Position numbers and translations under genes: made by a program
In this document: positions 44,446-53,390 of the stretch, piece by piece
Layout of the letters: every line of letters starts with the position of its first letter
Position numbering within the stretch: the first letter of the stretch is position 1
NCBI GenBank assembly: GCA_947165435.1
Contig: CAMVAI010000003.1
Coordinates: 1 to 64,000, forward strand
Length of the DNA stretch: 64,000 nt
Reading direction: 5' to 3'
Source of the DNA: an uncultured Prevotella sp.
Lineage (GTDB): Bacteria; Bacteroidota; Bacteroidia; Bacteroidales; Bacteroidaceae
The notes under the pieces: model-generated
What the model saw: only the letters and a program-made list of their open reading frames with translations
What the model was told of the DNA's origin: nothing
Database searches by the model: none

Positions 44446-46203
44446 TCAGGTATAGGCCTGTTCATGCACCCCCTTGACAGCCCGTCCACTTGGGTCGTTA
44501 AGGTTTTGGAAGGCCGCATCCCATTCGAGGGCAATGGCTGTCGAGCAGGCTACGCTGGCCTCTGAGGGCACGCTGCGGGCAGCGGAGTCAGAAGGAAAAT
44601 GCTCGGCAAAGATGCTGCGGTAGTAATACTCCTCCTTGTTCTTGGGAGGGTTGATGGGGAAGCGCTCTGCGGCGTGGGCCATCTGTTCGTCGGAGACCGC
44701 TGCCGCCGTTACGGCCTTTAGGGTATCAATCCATGAATAGCCCACGCCATCGCTAAACTGTTCCTTCTGCCGCCAGGCTATCTCGTCGGGTAGCATATCT
44801 GCAAAGGCTTTACGGACAATTTTTTTCTCGATGATAAAGTCGCTACTTGCCCCTCCCCTACAGGGGGAGGTTGGGAGGGGGCCGCACATCTTCGCCTCTG
44901 GATTGGTACGCATGGCCACGTCAAGAAACTCCTTGTCGAGGAATGGGACACGCCCTTCTACGCCCCACGCTGACAGGCTCTTGTTGGCTCTCAGGCAGTC
45001 GTAGAGGTGGAGTTTTCCCAGTTTCCGTACGGTTTCTTCGTGAAAGTCGCGCGCAGAAGGTGCTTTGTGGAAATAGAGATAGCCACCGAATATCTCATCG
45101 GCTCCCTCACCCGAGAGCACCATCTTGATGCCCATAGACTTGATGACCCGAGCCAGTAGATACATAGGGGTAGATGCCCTTACGGTGGTGACATCATAGG
45201 TCTCGATATAGTAGATGACATCACGGATGGCATCGAGGCCCTCCTGAATGGTATAGTTGATTTCATGGTGAACGGTGCCGATATGGTCGGCTACGAGGCG
45301 GGCTTTGGCCAAGTCGGGAGCTCCCTTCAGTCCGACGGCGAAGGAGTGCAGGCGCGGCCAGTAGGCACGTGTCTCGCTGTTGTCCTCGATGCGGTGCTCG
45401 CTGAATTTCTCGGCAATGGCAGAGATGACAGAAGAATCGAGCCCTCCGCTTAAGAGTACGCCATAAGGCACGTCTGACATCAATTGCCGGCGGACGGCAT
45501 CTTCCAGTGCATCGTGAATGTCTTTCACACTGGCAGGATTGTCTTTCACTGCGTCATATTCCATCCAGTCGCGCCGATAGTATCTCTTCATGCCGGGTGC
45601 TGCGCTCCAGTAGTAATGGCCTGGCAGGAATGGTTCATATCGTTCGCACTGCCCTTCGAGGGCTTTCAGTTCCGAAGCCGCATATACTGTTCCGTCACTG
45701 TTGTAGCCTATATACAACGGTATGACGCCAATAGGGTCGCGGGCTATCAGAAACTCATCGTGCTCTTCGTCGTAGAGCACAAAGGCGAAAATACCGCTGA
45801 GACTTTCAAGCAGGGTGCTGAGTGCTGCTTGCTGTGTGTCGAGTGCGTCGTTCTGCGCCATGGTGCATTCTCTCATCTTTTTCCAAAGCGCCAAGATGAC
45901 CTCACAGTCACTTCCGGTCTGAAAATCATACCGTCCGGCGTAGCGCCTGCGTATGTCCTGATGATTATAGATCTCACCATTGACGGCCAACACCTGTTTG
46001 CCGTCGGGCGAGTACAACGGTTGTCCGCCAGACTCCGGATCAACGATGCTGAGTCGCTCGTGGGCCAGAATGGCATCCCCACCGACATAGATTCCACTCC
46101 AGTCAGGACCGCGATGTCGGATCTTCTGACTCATTCTCAATGCTTTCTGGCGCAGTTCGGCCGATTGATTCTTGACATTCAAGATGGCTACAATTCCACA
46201 CAT
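44446..46203 (-). CDS. asnB: Asparagine synthase (glutamine-hydrolysing) with in-frame LE insertion
   Basis: MCGIVAILN; GVLLSGGLDSSVISAIAEKF; VLSGEGADEIFGGYLYFHKAP; inserted GPLPTSPCRGGASSD. Confidence 0.9.
   Translation of the reverse strand: MCGIVAILNVKNQSAELRQKALRMSQKIRHRGPDWSGIYVGGDAILAHERLSIVDPESGGQPLYSPDGKQVLAVNGEIYNHQDIRRRYAGRYDFQTGSDCEVILALWKKMRECTMAQNDALDTQQAALSTLLESLSGIFAFVLYDEEHDEFLIARDPIGVIPLYIGYNSDGTVYAASELKALEGQCERYEPFLPGHYYWSAAPGMKRYYRRDWMEYDAVKDNPASVKDIHDALEDAVRRQLMSDVPYGVLLSGGLDSSVISAIAEKFSEHRIEDNSETRAYWPRLHSFAVGLKGAPDLAKARLVADHIGTVHHEINYTIQEGLDAIRDVIYYIETYDVTTVRASTPMYLLARVIKSMGIKMVLSGEGADEIFGGYLYFHKAPSARDFHEETVRKLGKLHLYDCLRANKSLSAWGVEGRVPFLDKEFLDVAMRTNPEAKMCGPLPTSPCRGGASSDFIIEKKIVRKAFADMLPDEIAWRQKEQFSDGVGYSWIDTLKAVTAAAVSDEQMAHAAERFPINPPKNKEEYYYRSIFAEHFPSDSAARSVPSEASVACSTAIALEWDAAFQNLNDPSGRAVKGVHEQAYT
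44848..44886. repeat. Family A solo LE in asnB
   Basis: GCCCCTCCCCTACAGGGGGAGGTTGGGAGGGGGCC = reverse complement of LE. Confidence 0.85.
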
Positions 46204-48010
46204 AATCTTTATAGTTTAGTTCTACATACTTAATAAATGCCTCGTTACAGAGACGGATGCCACCAGGGGTGGGGTAGTGGCCTGTGAAGTACCAGTCGCC
46301 GCGGTGGTCGGGGCAAGCCTTATGCAAACCCTCGATGCTCTGAAATACCAGTTCAACCGGTGTCTTCATGCCTTCAGGACGAAGTATCTCGACAATTTTA
46401 CGGTTGATCTCTTCAACGGTGAAAGGCTCATAGATGTGCCTTACGTGATTTTCCGCCAAGGGCGCTTCCTTGCATTTTCGGTAAATATAGTTGATCAAGT
46501 CCTTTCCTCTCAGCTGTCGGGGGCGTTCATTCCCTCCACCCTCTTGGGAGGAACAGCATGTAAGGTTCAGTTCGATGGCGGCACGGAAAGCACAGAGCTC
46601 CTCCAGTCGTGACATGTCAATGCCGTAGTAGTCGGGATAGCGGATCTGAGGTGAACTGCTGACCATCACGATCTTCTTCGGACGTAAGCGGTCAAGTATC
46701 TTGAAGATGCTCTCTTTTAATGTTGTGCCCCGCACGATAGAATCGTCGATGATGACGAGATTGTCTTCGTGAGGCCGTAGCGCCCCATAGGTGATGTCAT
46801 AGACATGTGCCGCCAGGTCATTGCGCTCTGTACCATCAGAGATGAAAGTACGCAGTTTGATATCTTTCCACACTACTTTCTCTATGCGGACGTCGGCCCC
46901 CTCCAACCTCCCCCCATAGGGGAGGCTTTTGCGGATACCGTCGGTCATGCCATAGAAAGAGACTTCTGCTGTGTTGGGTATATAGCTGAAGACCGTGTTA
47001 GGAATGTCATAGTTGATACTTTGCATGATGACGGGGGTTAGTTGCTCGCCCAACCGTTTTCGTTCCAGATAGATATCCTTGTCAGACCCTCGGCTGAAGT
47101 AGATGCGCTCGAATGAGCATTTGTGAGAGGTGAGCAGTGGGTGATGGGTGATCTGTTGCAATGACACGCTCCCGCTTTTTCTGATCAGAAGAGCATTACC
47201 GGGTTCTAATTCTCGGACATCATCTGTCTGCAGGTCGAAGGTGGTTTGCAATACAGGTCGCTCACTGGCTACGGCAATGATTTCTTCGTTACGGTAATAG
47301 AACGCAGGACGAATGCCCCAGGGGTCGCGCATGGCAAACATTTCTCCAGAGCCTGTCATACCGCACATGACATAGCCTCCGTCATAATGGCACATGGTCG
47401 TCCTTAATACGTTCTGCATCTCTATATGGTCTTCAATATAATCAGTGATGTCGGTACCTTTGAAGCCTTTCATGCAGGCTTCTTCATACAGTCGTTCTGC
47501 CTCACGGTCTAACCGATGGCCCATCAGCTCCAGGGTGATATAGGAGTCGCTGTAGATGCGAGGTGATTGGCCTTGTTCGGTCAAAGCCTTGAAGACTTCA
47601 TCGATATTGGTCATGTTGAAGTTGCCGCAAAGGCAAAGATTCTTTGCCCTCCAATTGTTGCGCCGCAGGAAGGGATGTACGTAGGTAAGCCCCTTCTTGC
47701 CTGTTGTTGAGTAACGAAGGTGTCCCATGTAAAGTTGGCCAGCCATCTCTTTCCTCACCCGACTGAAAATCTCTGTGATGGCATCCTTGCCTTCAGCCTT
47801 TTCCCGAAACATATATTCTGTTCCAGGGGCTTTGGTCAAACTTACAGTAGCGATACCAGCTCCTTCCTGCCCTCGGTTGTGCTGTTTCTCCATCATCAGG
47901 TAGAGCTTATTGAAGCCCCACGCCCACGTGCCGTACTTCCGTTCGTAGTACTCCAAAGGCTTCAACAGGCGAATCATCGCCACGCCACATTCATGTTTTA
48001 GCTGTTCCAT
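46103..48010 (-). CDS. Amidophosphoribosyltransferase-like (PurF-type) class II glutamine amidotransferase
   Basis: KHECGVAMIRLLKPLEYYERKYGTWAWGFNKLYLMMEKQHNRGQEGAG; VIIDDSIVRGTTLKESIFKILDRLRPKKIVMVSSSPQIRYPDYYGIDM. Confidence 0.88.
   Translation of the reverse strand: MEQLKHECGVAMIRLLKPLEYYERKYGTWAWGFNKLYLMMEKQHNRGQEGAGIATVSLTKAPGTEYMFREKAEGKDAITEIFSRVRKEMAGQLYMGHLRYSTTGKKGLTYVHPFLRRNNWRAKNLCLCGNFNMTNIDEVFKALTEQGQSPRIYSDSYITLELMGHRLDREAERLYEEACMKGFKGTDITDYIEDHIEMQNVLRTTMCHYDGGYVMCGMTGSGEMFAMRDPWGIRPAFYYRNEEIIAVASERPVLQTTFDLQTDDVRELEPGNALLIRKSGSVSLQQITHHPLLTSHKCSFERIYFSRGSDKDIYLERKRLGEQLTPVIMQSINYDIPNTVFSYIPNTAEVSFYGMTDGIRKSLPYGGRLEGADVRIEKVVWKDIKLRTFISDGTERNDLAAHVYDITYGALRPHEDNLVIIDDSIVRGTTLKESIFKILDRLRPKKIVMVSSSPQIRYPDYYGIDMSRLEELCAFRAAIELNLTCCSSQEGGGNERPRQLRGKDLINYIYRKCKEAPLAENHVRHIYEPFTVEEINRKIVEILRPEGMKTPVELVFQSIEGLHKACPDHRGDWYFTGHYPTPGGIRLCNEAFIKYVELNYKDYVWNCSHLECQESIGRTAPESIENESEDPTSRS
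46894..46930. repeat. Family A solo LE in purF-like gene
   Basis: GGCCCCCTCCAACCTCCCCCCATAGGGGAGGCTTTT; encodes KSLPYGGRLEGA. Confidence 0.85.
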
Positions 48011-48027
48011 ATTATCTCAACCACGGA

Positions 48028-49713
48028 TTAAACGGATTTCACGGATTCTTCTTGAACACACGCCTTGACGAATGACATAAACAGCGGATGCGGATGGAGC
48101 ACCGTCGATGCGTATTCGGGGTGGAACTGTGTGCCGATGTACCACCGCAGGGTCGGTATCTCGACAATCTCCACGAGGTCGGCAGCGGGGTTGATGCCTA
48201 CGCACTGCATGCCATGCTGCTCGTAGTCCTCCCTGTATTCGTTGTTGAACTCATAGCGATGGCGATGACGCTCGCGGATAAGCAGCCTCTCCCCCGACCC
48301 CTCCCCTGTAGGGAGGGGAGTAGATTGTCCTGACTGTGTGTATGCCTCGTAGGCGCGGCTGCCTTTCACCAGTTCGCAGTCGTAGGCACCCAGCCGCATC
48401 GTGCCGCCCATGTTGGTGACATTCTTCTGCTCTTCCATCAGGTTGATGACGGGGTGACGGGTATCTGCTGACATCTCGCTGCTATTGGCATCCGCATAGC
48501 CCAGCACATTCCGCGCAAACTCAATGACCATCATCTGCATGCCAAGACAGATGCCAAAGGTGGGGATGTCGTTCGTCCGGCAATATTCGGCAGCAACAAT
48601 CTTGCCTTCGATGCCCCGCTGACCAAAGCCAGGACAGATGACGACACCCGCCATGCCCTCTAATCGTGTGGCGACATTCTCCGTCGTCACCTCCTCGCTA
48701 TTGACGAAATGAATCTTTGCCTTTACATCATTATATATACCCGCCAAGTTCAGGCTCTCGCGGATGCTCTTGTAAGCATCCTGCAGGTCGTATTTGCCTA
48801 CGAGTCCGATGTGGACTTCGCTGGTGGCGCGGCGTTGTTTGTCGAGGAATGCGTGCCACGGCTTCATGGCCGGCGTCTCTCCCACGGAGATTCCCATCTT
48901 GCGCAGGATGGCGGCATCGAGTCCCTGCCGCTGCATACTGACCGGCACCTCGTAGATGCTTGGCATGTCCTCGCTCTGCACCACGCACTCCAGGTCAACA
49001 TTGCAGAACGAGGCCACCTTCATCCTCAGCGCGTCGTCGAGGTGACGCTCCGTTCGCAGCACCAGGATGTCGGGCTGTATGCCCATCCCTTGCAACTCCT
49101 TAACGCTGTGCTGTGTCGGCTTTGTCTTCAATTCATCCGCCGCCTTCAGATAGGGCACGTAGGTCAGATGCACACACACCGCATTGCGTCCCAACTCCCA
49201 CCGCAACTGTCGGATGGCCTCCATGAACGGCGCACTCTCAATATCGCCAATGGTACCGCCCACTTCGGTGATGACGAAGTCATAATTCCCTTCTCTGAGC
49301 ATGCGCCGCTTTATCTCGTCGGTGATGTGCGGCACCACCTGGATGGTCTTGCCCAGATAGTCGCCGTGTCGCTCACGGTCGATGACGGTCTGGTAGATGC
49401 GCCCCGTGGTGATGCTGTTGTCGCGGGTGGTGCGGATGCCCGTGAACCGCTCGTAGTGTCCCAGGTCCAGGTCGGTCTCGAAGCCGTCTTCCGTCACGTA
49501 GCACTCGCCGTGCTCGTAGGGGTTCAGCGTCCCCGGGTCGATGTTGATGTAGGGGTCGAACTTCTGGATGGTGATGTCGTAGCCGCGTGCCTGCAGCAGT
49601 TTGCCGATTGAAGCGGCTATGATGCCTTTTCCCAACGAGGAAACGACGCCGCCCGTTACGAAAATATACTTTGTTTGACCTTTAGCCAAGGTCTGGCTTT
49701 GCATTGTATCCAT
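48028..49713 (-). CDS. pyrG: CTP synthase with family B insertion
   Basis: KYIFVTGGVVSSLGKGIIAASIGKLLQARGYDITIQKFDPYINIDPGTLNPYEHGECYVTEDGFETDLDLGHYERF; insertion STPLPTGEGSGE. Confidence 0.96.
   Translation of the reverse strand: MDTMQSQTLAKGQTKYIFVTGGVVSSLGKGIIAASIGKLLQARGYDITIQKFDPYINIDPGTLNPYEHGECYVTEDGFETDLDLGHYERFTGIRTTRDNSITTGRIYQTVIDRERHGDYLGKTIQVVPHITDEIKRRMLREGNYDFVITEVGGTIGDIESAPFMEAIRQLRWELGRNAVCVHLTYVPYLKAADELKTKPTQHSVKELQGMGIQPDILVLRTERHLDDALRMKVASFCNVDLECVVQSEDMPSIYEVPVSMQRQGLDAAILRKMGISVGETPAMKPWHAFLDKQRRATSEVHIGLVGKYDLQDAYKSIRESLNLAGIYNDVKAKIHFVNSEEVTTENVATRLEGMAGVVICPGFGQRGIEGKIVAAEYCRTNDIPTFGICLGMQMMVIEFARNVLGYADANSSEMSADTRHPVINLMEEQKNVTNMGGTMRLGAYDCELVKGSRAYEAYTQSGQSTPLPTGEGSGERLLIRERHRHRYEFNNEYREDYEQHGMQCVGINPAADLVEIVEIPTLRWYIGTQFHPEYASTVLHPHPLFMSFVKACVQEESVKSV
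48284..48322. repeat. Family B stem-loop in pyrG
   Basis: GCCTCTCCCCCGACCCCTCCCCTGTAGGGAGGGGAGTAG. Confidence 0.85.
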
Positions 49714-49897
49714 AAAACAAATCTATTTTATGGACTGCAAAGTTATGCACTTTTCTCCAAATACCTTTTGCCTTCGCCCAACTTTTGAATGTTAAAATCC
49801 CGTCAGGCTGACACTTTGTAAAGTTTCGGGGGCCACTTGTGGCCGATTATCTGTTCTTTTTGTCCCAAATACCTATTGTGTCGTTACAAACTGTCAC

Positions 49898-49905
49898 TAC
49901 CTTTG
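49898..49905 (+). promoter_or_regulatory. -7 element TACCTTTG for a truncated gene
   Basis: Upstream of ATG 49932. Confidence 0.4.
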
Positions 49906-49931
49906 CACGGATTAATCTATAAAAACGTTGT

Positions 49932-49997
49932 ATGAAAAGAATAATGGTGGCAATGACGGTAGTAGCAATGAACTCATTTTTTCCATCGTACAGATAG
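49932..49997 (+). pseudogene. Truncated signal peptide MKRIMVAMTVVAMNS... running into the convergent glycosyltransferase gene
   Basis: Promoter plus signal-peptide start; ORF ends after about 21 codons. Confidence 0.45.
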
Positions 49998-50948
49998 AAT
50001 TGCCAAATATTGTCGAGGTGCTTTGCGAGAAAGCCAATTGCCTATGCGTTGTTTAATATTATTAGAGAATCGTAAATCTGGCGCCAAAGTGTAAAGGAAC
50101 CTCAACATATTTACGCGATCTGTGACTTTGTTAATGTATTTCAAAAGTCGATATATCAAATTGTAATAAGTGCCCAAAAGACTCTTTATAATAGCCTTTC
50201 TGGCTTCAGGTGTTATACCTTCGCTTTTGGTTAGCTCCCATGTTGCAGCGATGGCTGTGCATAAGTCATGAGCTTTCTCCATATTGAAGGAGTTGGGGGC
50301 GGAAGCTGAACAATGCCCTTTACGGTAGACATTTAGAATTAGATTCGTTTTTATGCACTTAGTCGCTTTTAAATAGCATTCATGGGTAAAGGGAATGTCT
50401 TGGAATCGAATGCCTGGTATAAATGAGAGATGGTTATCTATGATGAAGCTTCTTCGAAATAGTTTGTTCCATACATAACATGCTTTCAACTCATTAAGCG
50501 ATTCTAAACTTGTCATGTTTCTAAATAGCATATTGGGTTGCTCTATTCTACCGTTTGATAGCTCATCGATCTCTTGGTTATTCATTATCAGATAGTTGGC
50601 TTCCACAATATCTGCCTTTGTCTCCAAAGCTTTATCTAACAAGATGGACAGACTGTTCTCTGTCAATAAGTCATCGGAGTCGGGCATTATAATATATTCT
50701 CCTTTTGCCACTGCGATACCATTGTTTCGTGCAACGGACAGACTGAGATTCTCTTGATTGATAACAGTAATATTACTATGAGCCTGTATGATATCAGCAA
50801 TCATTTCCATGCTACGGTCTGTCGATCCGTCATTCACTATGATGACTTCAAATCGGGAGTCATCAAGGTCTTGTTTGAAAATACTTTCCAAACAAGGGCG
50901 GACATATTCCTCGACGTTGTATACAGGGACGATGATGCTTAAATCCAT
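49974..50948 (-). CDS. Glycosyltransferase family 2
   Basis: MDLSIIVPVYNVEEYVRPCLESIFKQDLDDSRFEVIIVNDGSTDRSMEMI...GEYIIMPDSDDLL. Confidence 0.92.
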   Translation of the reverse strand: MDLSIIVPVYNVEEYVRPCLESIFKQDLDDSRFEVIIVNDGSTDRSMEMIADIIQAHSNITVINQENLSLSVARNNGIAVAKGEYIIMPDSDDLLTENSLSILLDKALETKADIVEANYLIMNNQEIDELSNGRIEQPNMLFRNMTSLESLNELKACYVWNKLFRRSFIIDNHLSFIPGIRFQDIPFTHECYLKATKCIKTNLILNVYRKGHCSASAPNSFNMEKAHDLCTAIAATWELTKSEGITPEARKAIIKSLLGTYYNLIYRLLKYINKVTDRVNMLRFLYTLAPDLRFSNNIKQRIGNWLSRKAPRQYLAILSVRWKK

Positions 50949-51067
50949 ATCTTTTTATGAATTTGTTTAGTTAAATAGTCAAGTTTCCACTTGCAAATAT
51001 ACGATATTTGTTTAATTTGTCCAAATGTTTTGCCGAAAAAATATAAAGTCGGTACTCTATTTTGCCT

Positions 51068-51103
51068 CTTATCGTGATATCGTGATATCGTGACGCGTGA
51101 CAA
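51068..51103. repeat. TATCGTGAY-type repeat, copy 1
   Basis: CTTATCGTGATATCGTGATATCGTGACGCGTGACAA. Confidence 0.8.
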
Positions 51104-51106
51104 AAA

Positions 51107-51130
51107 GAGCGTCGGCAAATGCCGACGCTC
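51107..51130 (-). terminator. Terminator of the HU/small-protein operon
   Basis: GAGCGTCGGC aaat GCCGACGCTC with T tract on the minus strand. Confidence 0.75.
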
Positions 51131-51171
51131 CCCCTGTCAAACAACCATTTTACTAACAAAGAAACTACTTT

Positions 51172-51291
51172 CTAAAAGTACAGAGGACCGAACCCCGCAC
51201 ATGACGTTGTGGTGATCGCTGTAGCGAACGCCGTGATTGCAGCTACTAACACCTTCACTACAATATCAACCATTCTCTTGCTCAGCTTCAT
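51172..51291 (-). CDS. Smalltalk-like small protein (39 aa), not in ORF track
   Basis: MKLSKRMVDIVVKVLVAAITAFATAITTTSCAGFGPLYF*; ATGA overlap with the upstream HU-like gene. Confidence 0.7.
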   Translation of the reverse strand: MKLSKRMVDIVVKVLVAAITAFATAITTTSCAGFGPLYF

Positions 51292-51812
51292 ACGCCAACT
51301 GTCTTTAACCAATCGGAATACGACAACAGCTGCAGGGCTTTCACTTCCTCACCGCCCTCTTCAGAACGGGTCGTAACCTCGGTGAACACGCCAGCAAGCT
51401 CGGGGCTTGCCTTGCGCTTGAACTCGTAGGCCGTGAGGTTGTCGTCCATCGTTGAATCGGGGCGGAAGCGCATGCGCACACCCAGGACGTCGGTCGCGGG
51501 GTTGTACTTCAGCGGGTCATCGGCCCCCCTTGAATGGAGGGTGGGGTAGAACACGCCCAGCTTGTCAATCTTGACGCTGACACCCTGCGACAGCAGCTCG
51601 GGGATACATTGGCTAATCTGCCCAATCACAGCAGCCACCAGAGGACGGGGCACGCCGATGACGTGCTTTGCTACATGGTCAATGAAGCCACGCTGGCTCA
51701 GACCTTCGCGCTGAACGACTTCGGAGTAGAAGTTGCCATAACCAGCGCTCTTTCTGTTGTTGTTCTTGCGCATACCATAGTGCAGAACAAGATTTTCACG
51801 TAAACCTGCCAT
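51288..51812 (-). CDS. HU-like DNA-binding protein, long form
   Basis: LSQRGFIDHVAKHVIGVPRPLVAAVIGQISQCIPELLSQGVSVKIDKLGVFYPTL. Confidence 0.8.
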   Translation of the reverse strand: MAGLRENLVLHYGMRKNNNRKSAGYGNFYSEVVQREGLSQRGFIDHVAKHVIGVPRPLVAAVIGQISQCIPELLSQGVSVKIDKLGVFYPTLHSRGADDPLKYNPATDVLGVRMRFRPDSTMDDNLTAYEFKRKASPELAGVFTEVTTRSEEGGEEVKALQLLSYSDWLKTVGV

Positions 51813-51832
51813 AATTATCTTATTTTTTTAGT

Positions 51833-52354
51833 TTATTCAGAATGAGCACGCTTGTACTCGTCCATGGGAAGCAGCACCTCTACCGTCTGGTCACCGACCT
51901 TGACATCCGTGTAGATGCCTGCGATTGTCATTGCCGTCTTGTCTTTGAGCGACTTCGACGTAAGATTGTCCAGCTTCGTCGAATCGGGGCGGAAGCGGAG
52001 CCGAAGACCGTTTATCACGGCATTAGCCGAGGGAGCACCCTCCTTCATTTTTTCCAGCGTGATACCGCCGCCGGGGTTTTCGATGGTCGGATAGAAGATG
52101 CCGATGCCGTCCAGCTTGACGCTTACGCCCTGCGCCACCAGTTCGGGGATACACGTTACCACGGTTTCCAGCACTGCCGCTGTCATGCTCTCGGTGATGC
52201 CGGGGATGTGTGCCGTCACGTGATTGATGAAACCTCGCTGGGTCAACCCGTCGCGCTGCACAACCTTACCGTAGAATTTGCCATAGCCTGCCGACTTCCT
52301 GTTCTTGTTCTTCCGCAGGCCAATAGAAAGTTTTTGTTTGCGATCGATTGCCAT
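51833..52354 (-). CDS. HU-like DNA-binding protein, tandem paralog
   Basis: KNRKSAGYGKFYGKVVQRDGLTQRGFINHVTAHIPGITESMTAAVLETVVTCIPELVAQGVSVKLDGIGIFYPTI. Confidence 0.8.
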   Translation of the reverse strand: MAIDRKQKLSIGLRKNKNRKSAGYGKFYGKVVQRDGLTQRGFINHVTAHIPGITESMTAAVLETVVTCIPELVAQGVSVKLDGIGIFYPTIENPGGGITLEKMKEGAPSANAVINGLRLRFRPDSTKLDNLTSKSLKDKTAMTIAGIYTDVKVGDQTVEVLLPMDEYKRAHSE

Positions 52355-52784
52355 ATCACTAATTTTGAGTTGAAAACTTGTCGTTGTTGCCTTTGGCTCG
52401 CCCCCATCGGCTAACTTGTACCCTTTGTGGGTTACCGCTTACTTAATCCGTCCTTGCGGCCGTCGAGGCGGCGTATAGCGGGTCGCTACATAGGAGATAC
52501 TTGACGACGGTGCAAAGGTAAGTAAAATCCATGAGCACGGCAAGCGGGTCGCGCACACGCGGGTGCCTACGCGCGTGCCTCCGCGTACATTATTATAAGC
52601 TACGGTTCAGAAATTAAATATCCTTAACTGCGCTTTAACGTTTTTTTTGTCCTGTTAACGAAAAATAGCGACTTTTGCAGCCCGAAATCACTTTTTAATT
52701 AAAAACAATTCTAAAACGTATATGCTATGAACATTGATTTAGTAGGAAAAGTGCAGTAGCGGACTACAAGAGGGTATGAATGCC

Positions 52785-52818
52785 GTCACGCGTCACGATA
52801 TCACGATGTCACGATAAG
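52785..52818. repeat. TATCGTGAY-type repeat, copy 2
   Basis: GTCACGCGTCACGATATCACGATGTCACGATAAG. Confidence 0.8.
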
Positions 52819-52892
52819 AGGTAGCACAGAATTAAATTATAATAATAATTACTATAGTAATTATATATAATTTTGATTTTCAGATATTTAGC

Positions 52893-52933
52893 AGTCGCTT
52901 ATCGTGACAACGTGACATCGTGACACGTGACAA
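52893..52933 (+). repeat. Left arm of 41-bp perfect inverted repeat (copy 3)
   Basis: AGTCGCTTATCGTGACAACGTGACATCGTGACACGTGACAA. Confidence 0.92.
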
Positions 52934-53210
52934 TCACGTGTATTAAGACACAAACAATCTAAGTAAAATGAAAAAGCCAATCAAAATCAGAGGAACGGGT
53001 GCTTACTACGAAGATAACACCTTCGAGTTTACCCCACAGAAGGAGGGCAACCCCCAACGTTCCTGCAACGGTTCACTAAATGGGGGATAGGTTTTGACGA
53101 ACTGTTCGTATGCAGGCGCAAATCAATTGGCAGTATATGGATCCACATAGGCATACCCAATGACGGTTCTCTGTTCCTCGGTTCGCGTATGAAAGTAAGC
53201 TTAATGGAAT

Positions 53211-53378
53211 ATGAATGAGCCGAAGTTCATCGAAGTGCCAAACAAAATTGGCTATGATGGTTGCGCCGATTGCATCTTATATTTCGAGTGTTTTTCTTCT
53301 GAATGCGTTGCAAAAACAGGCTACCACTGGGAGTTGAACCCGAAATATAAAGAAAATAAAAGAAAGAGAGCGGTGTAA
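53211..53378 (+). CDS. Small Cys-containing protein (55 aa), hypothetical
   Basis: MNEPKFIEVPNKIGYDGCADCILYFECFSSECVAKTGYHWELNPKYKENKRKRAV*, followed by a hairpin terminator. Confidence 0.45.
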   Translation: MNEPKFIEVPNKIGYDGCADCILYFECFSSECVAKTGYHWELNPKYKENKRKRAV

Positions 53379-53390
53379 AACCGCTCTTTT
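53369..53390 (+). terminator. Terminator GAGCGGTgtaaaACCGCTC TTTTT
   Basis: Stem-loop followed by T5. Confidence 0.75.

Noticed and set aside
46540-46575. CCCTCC...GGGAGG in purF-like gene (SSQEGGGNERPRQL) as another repeat insertion
   Set aside because: Stem is short and imperfect; natural variation cannot be excluded.
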